Made by a program: the position numbers and the translations under genes. The notes under the pieces are model-generated. The model saw only the letters and a program-made list of their open reading frames with translations, was not told the origin of the DNA and did no database searches. Shown one piece after another: positions 6,325 through 7,548 of a stretch of DNA of 7,548 nucleotides. Positions within the stretch are counted from its first letter, which is position 1, and the number at the start of each line of letters is the position of its first letter. The stretch is from NCBI GenBank assembly GCA_944363695.1, contig CALVUW010000057.1, positions 1-7,548 on the forward strand, in the 5' to 3' direction. Source of the stretch: an uncultured Bacilli bacterium. Lineage in GTDB: Bacteria; Bacillota_I; Bacilli_A; RF39; UBA660.

Positions 6325-6779
6325 TGATAAAAATTATTTGTGTTGGGAAATTAAAAGAACCCTATTGGACAGCAGCCGTTCAAGAGTATAAAAAACGACT
6401 TCAGCGTTATACGAAAATAGAGATAATAGAAATCGAAGATCAACACTATAATGATGTTGAAAAGGTTATAAAAGTGGAATCTGAAGCCATAAAGAAGCAC
6501 CTAAGGCCGACTGATTATTGTATAGTGCTAGATGTACAAGGTCATGAATTATCTTCTATAGAGTTATCTCAAAAATTAGAAACACTTATGATGCATCATT
6601 CACAGTTAGTATTTATTATAGGTGGTAGTTATGGCTTAAGTCAGGACTTAAAAGAACAAGCAGCAGAAAGAATCTCTTTCTCAAAACTAACTTTTCCACA
6701 TCAATTGTTTAGAATTATGTTATTAGAACAATTATATCGTAGTTATAAAATTCAACGTAATGAGACTTATCATAAGTAA
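6324..6779 (+). CDS. rlmH: 23S rRNA pseudouridine-1915 N3-methyltransferase RlmH
   Basis: RlmH is a SPOUT-class methyltransferase that uses S-adenosylmethionine to methylate pseudouridine 1915 in helix 69 of 23S rRNA, a late modification on assembled ribosomes. The N-terminus MIKIICVGKLKEPYW is typical. VFIIGGSYGLSQDL is the trefoil-knot cofactor-binding loop. The C-terminal block FPHQLFRIMLLEQLYRSYKI followed by NETYHK is the family signature. At 151 residues it is slightly shorter than the usual 155-160 but complete at both ends. The ATG overlaps the walJ stop (TAATG), and GGTGGAGGT lies just upstream inside walJ, so translation is probably coupled. The pair walJ-rlmH stays close together in many Bacillota. 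Confidence 0.97.
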   Translation: MIKIICVGKLKEPYWTAAVQEYKKRLQRYTKIEIIEIEDQHYNDVEKVIKVESEAIKKHLRPTDYCIVLDVQGHELSSIELSQKLETLMMHHSQLVFIIGGSYGLSQDLKEQAAERISFSKLTFPHQLFRIMLLEQLYRSYKIQRNETYHK

Positions 6780-6791
6780 AGAGGTGATAAA

Positions 6792-7454
6792 ATGATTGGA
6801 AACGATTGGGATAATTATTTGCAAGAAGAATATACAAAACCTTATTTTCAAGAACTATTATCTTTTGTCGATGATGAATATCATCACAAAACAATTTATC
6901 CTAAAAAGAATGAGATTTTTAATGCTTTCCGGTATACTCCATATGAAAAAGTAAAAGTGGTTATATTGGGGCAAGATCCTTATCATGGCTATCAACAAGC
7001 GCAAGGTTTATCTTTTTCAGTACGTGATGGAATTCCTAAACCGCCTAGTCTTCAAAATATTTTTAAAGAGTTACACGATGATATTGGATGTCCTATACCA
7101 ACAACGAGTAGTTTGATTCCTTGGGCTGATCAAGGCGTTTTATTACTGAATAGTGTATTGACGGTAGAAGCAAATAAGGCAGCTTCCCACAAGGGTAGAG
7201 GATGGGAAATTTTTACAGATGAAGTTATTTCTATTTTAAATAATAAGGATACGCCGGTTGTTTTTATTCTGTGGGGTGGCTATGCACGCTCTAAAAAGAA
7301 ATTGATCACGAATCCACTTCATTACATAGTTGAATCCGCTCATCCATCGCCACTATCTGCTTATAATGGTTTCTTTGGTAGCAAGCCTTTCTCTAAAACA
7401 AATGAATTTCTAATAGCTCATCATGATAAACCGATTAATTGGTCATTACAATAA
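6792..7454 (+). CDS. ung: Uracil-DNA glycosylase, family 1
   Basis: Ung removes uracil from DNA at the first step of base excision repair. All family-1 motifs are present. GQDPYHG (residues 60-66) has the catalytic water-activating Asp62. GLSFSV contains the uracil-stacking Phe74, and LLLNSVLTVE contains the uracil-reading Asn120. VFILWGGYARSKK follows, and AHPSPLSAY contains His184 and the minor-groove loop. The 220-residue length is standard. The ATG at 6792 follows AGAGGTGA (6780-6787), 12 bases after the rlmH stop. It is the last gene of the operon and is followed directly by a terminator hairpin. No inhibitor or phage context is seen, so this is the host's own enzyme. Confidence 0.98.
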   Translation: MIGNDWDNYLQEEYTKPYFQELLSFVDDEYHHKTIYPKKNEIFNAFRYTPYEKVKVVILGQDPYHGYQQAQGLSFSVRDGIPKPPSLQNIFKELHDDIGCPIPTTSSLIPWADQGVLLLNSVLTVEANKAASHKGRGWEIFTDEVISILNNKDTPVVFILWGGYARSKKKLITNPLHYIVESAHPSPLSAYNGFFGSKPFSKTNEFLIAHHDKPINWSLQ

Positions 7455-7491
7455 AAAAACTGTGCATCGTTAAATAGCTGCACAGCTTTTT
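7453..7491. terminator. Bidirectional intrinsic terminator after ung
   Basis: A perfect 7-bp stem, CTGTGCA (7460-7466) with TGCACAG (7479-7485), encloses a 12-base loop. It is flanked by A7453-7459 on the left and, after one C, T7487-7491 on the right. The A and T tracts let it act as a terminator in both directions. The A run overlaps the ung stop codon. The T run abuts the stop of a likely convergent gene. Confidence 0.85.
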
Positions 7492-7548
7492 AATTGTTTT
7501 TTAAAATAGCAAAACTTTCTCGTTTAGAAATAGTATATAATTCTGTAT
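7490..7548 (-). CDS. Possible 3' end of an unidentified convergent gene
   Basis: On the minus strand, one frame is open from the window edge to a TAA at 7492-7490. It encodes the 18-residue tail TELYTISKRESFAILKNN. The stop sits exactly at the edge of the bidirectional terminator, as expected for two genes meeting tail to tail. Another minus-strand frame is also open for 15 codons, and the fragment is too short to name a family. Treat it as a position-based prediction only. Confidence 0.45.
   Translation of the reverse strand, partial: TELYTISKRESFAILKNN

Noticed and set aside
7513..7541. Possible plus-strand promoter with a TATAAT at 7536-7541
   Set aside because: The -10 is perfect, but the hexamers 16-17 bases upstream (AACTTT, ACTTTC) do not resemble a -35 box. 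The minus-strand reading frame through the same bases explains the region as well.
1..7548. CRISPR array, insertion sequence, tRNA or rRNA, toxin-antitoxin or defence system
   Set aside because: I found no spaced repeats, transposase motifs, inverted terminal repeats, cloverleaf sequences or defence-type domains. Essentially every stretch is explained by housekeeping genes and short control regions.

Overview
This window is an AT-rich, densely packed housekeeping locus of a Gram-positive bacterium (Bacillota). The evidence is the gene order rpsF-ssb-rpsR / DHH phosphoesterase / rplI / dnaB / walJ / rlmH, the strong AGGAGG ribosome-binding sites, AT-rich codon use, and an M23 cell-wall hydrolase with LysM and G5 domains. 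TGA is used as a stop and Trp is encoded by TGG, so this is not a Mycoplasma-type code. An Erysipelotrichia-like lineage is my best guess, but that is inference.

Layout: positions 1-181 hold a good sigma-A-type promoter (-35 at 87, -10 at 110), a weaker upstream candidate promoter, and a short structured leader before rpsF. Positions 182-1192 are the classic rpsF-ssb-rpsR operon (S6, single-strand DNA-binding protein, zinc-type S18). It is closed by an intrinsic terminator that begins inside the rpsR stop codon. A second strong promoter (1215-1243) is fused to the T-tract of that terminator. It appears to drive a tightly packed seven-gene operon: a soluble GdpP-like DHH/DHHA1 phosphoesterase, rplI (L9), dnaB (replicative helicase), a secreted LysM-G5-M23 peptidase, walJ/yycJ (metallo-beta-lactamase fold), rlmH (23S rRNA methyltransferase) and ung (uracil-DNA glycosylase). 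Its gene junctions are stop-start overlaps or gaps of no more than about 12 bases. A hairpin with A and T tracts on opposite flanks ends the operon at 7453-7491. The last 57 or so bases probably hold the 3' end of a convergent minus-strand gene.

The genes serve translation (S6, S18, L9, RlmH), replication and repair (SSB, DnaB, Ung, possibly WalJ), second-messenger turnover (the DHH protein, probably acting on c-di-AMP or pApA) and cell-wall remodelling (M23 hydrolase).

I see no mobile element, CRISPR array, tRNA or rRNA, and no new defence or biosynthetic system. The most interesting points are variations on a familiar locus: a GdpP-like protein with no membrane, PAS or GGDEF half and a changed GGGGH motif; walJ without its usual walRKHI partners but next to a cell-wall hydrolase; and an rpsF leader that can pair with its own Shine-Dalgarno sequence.
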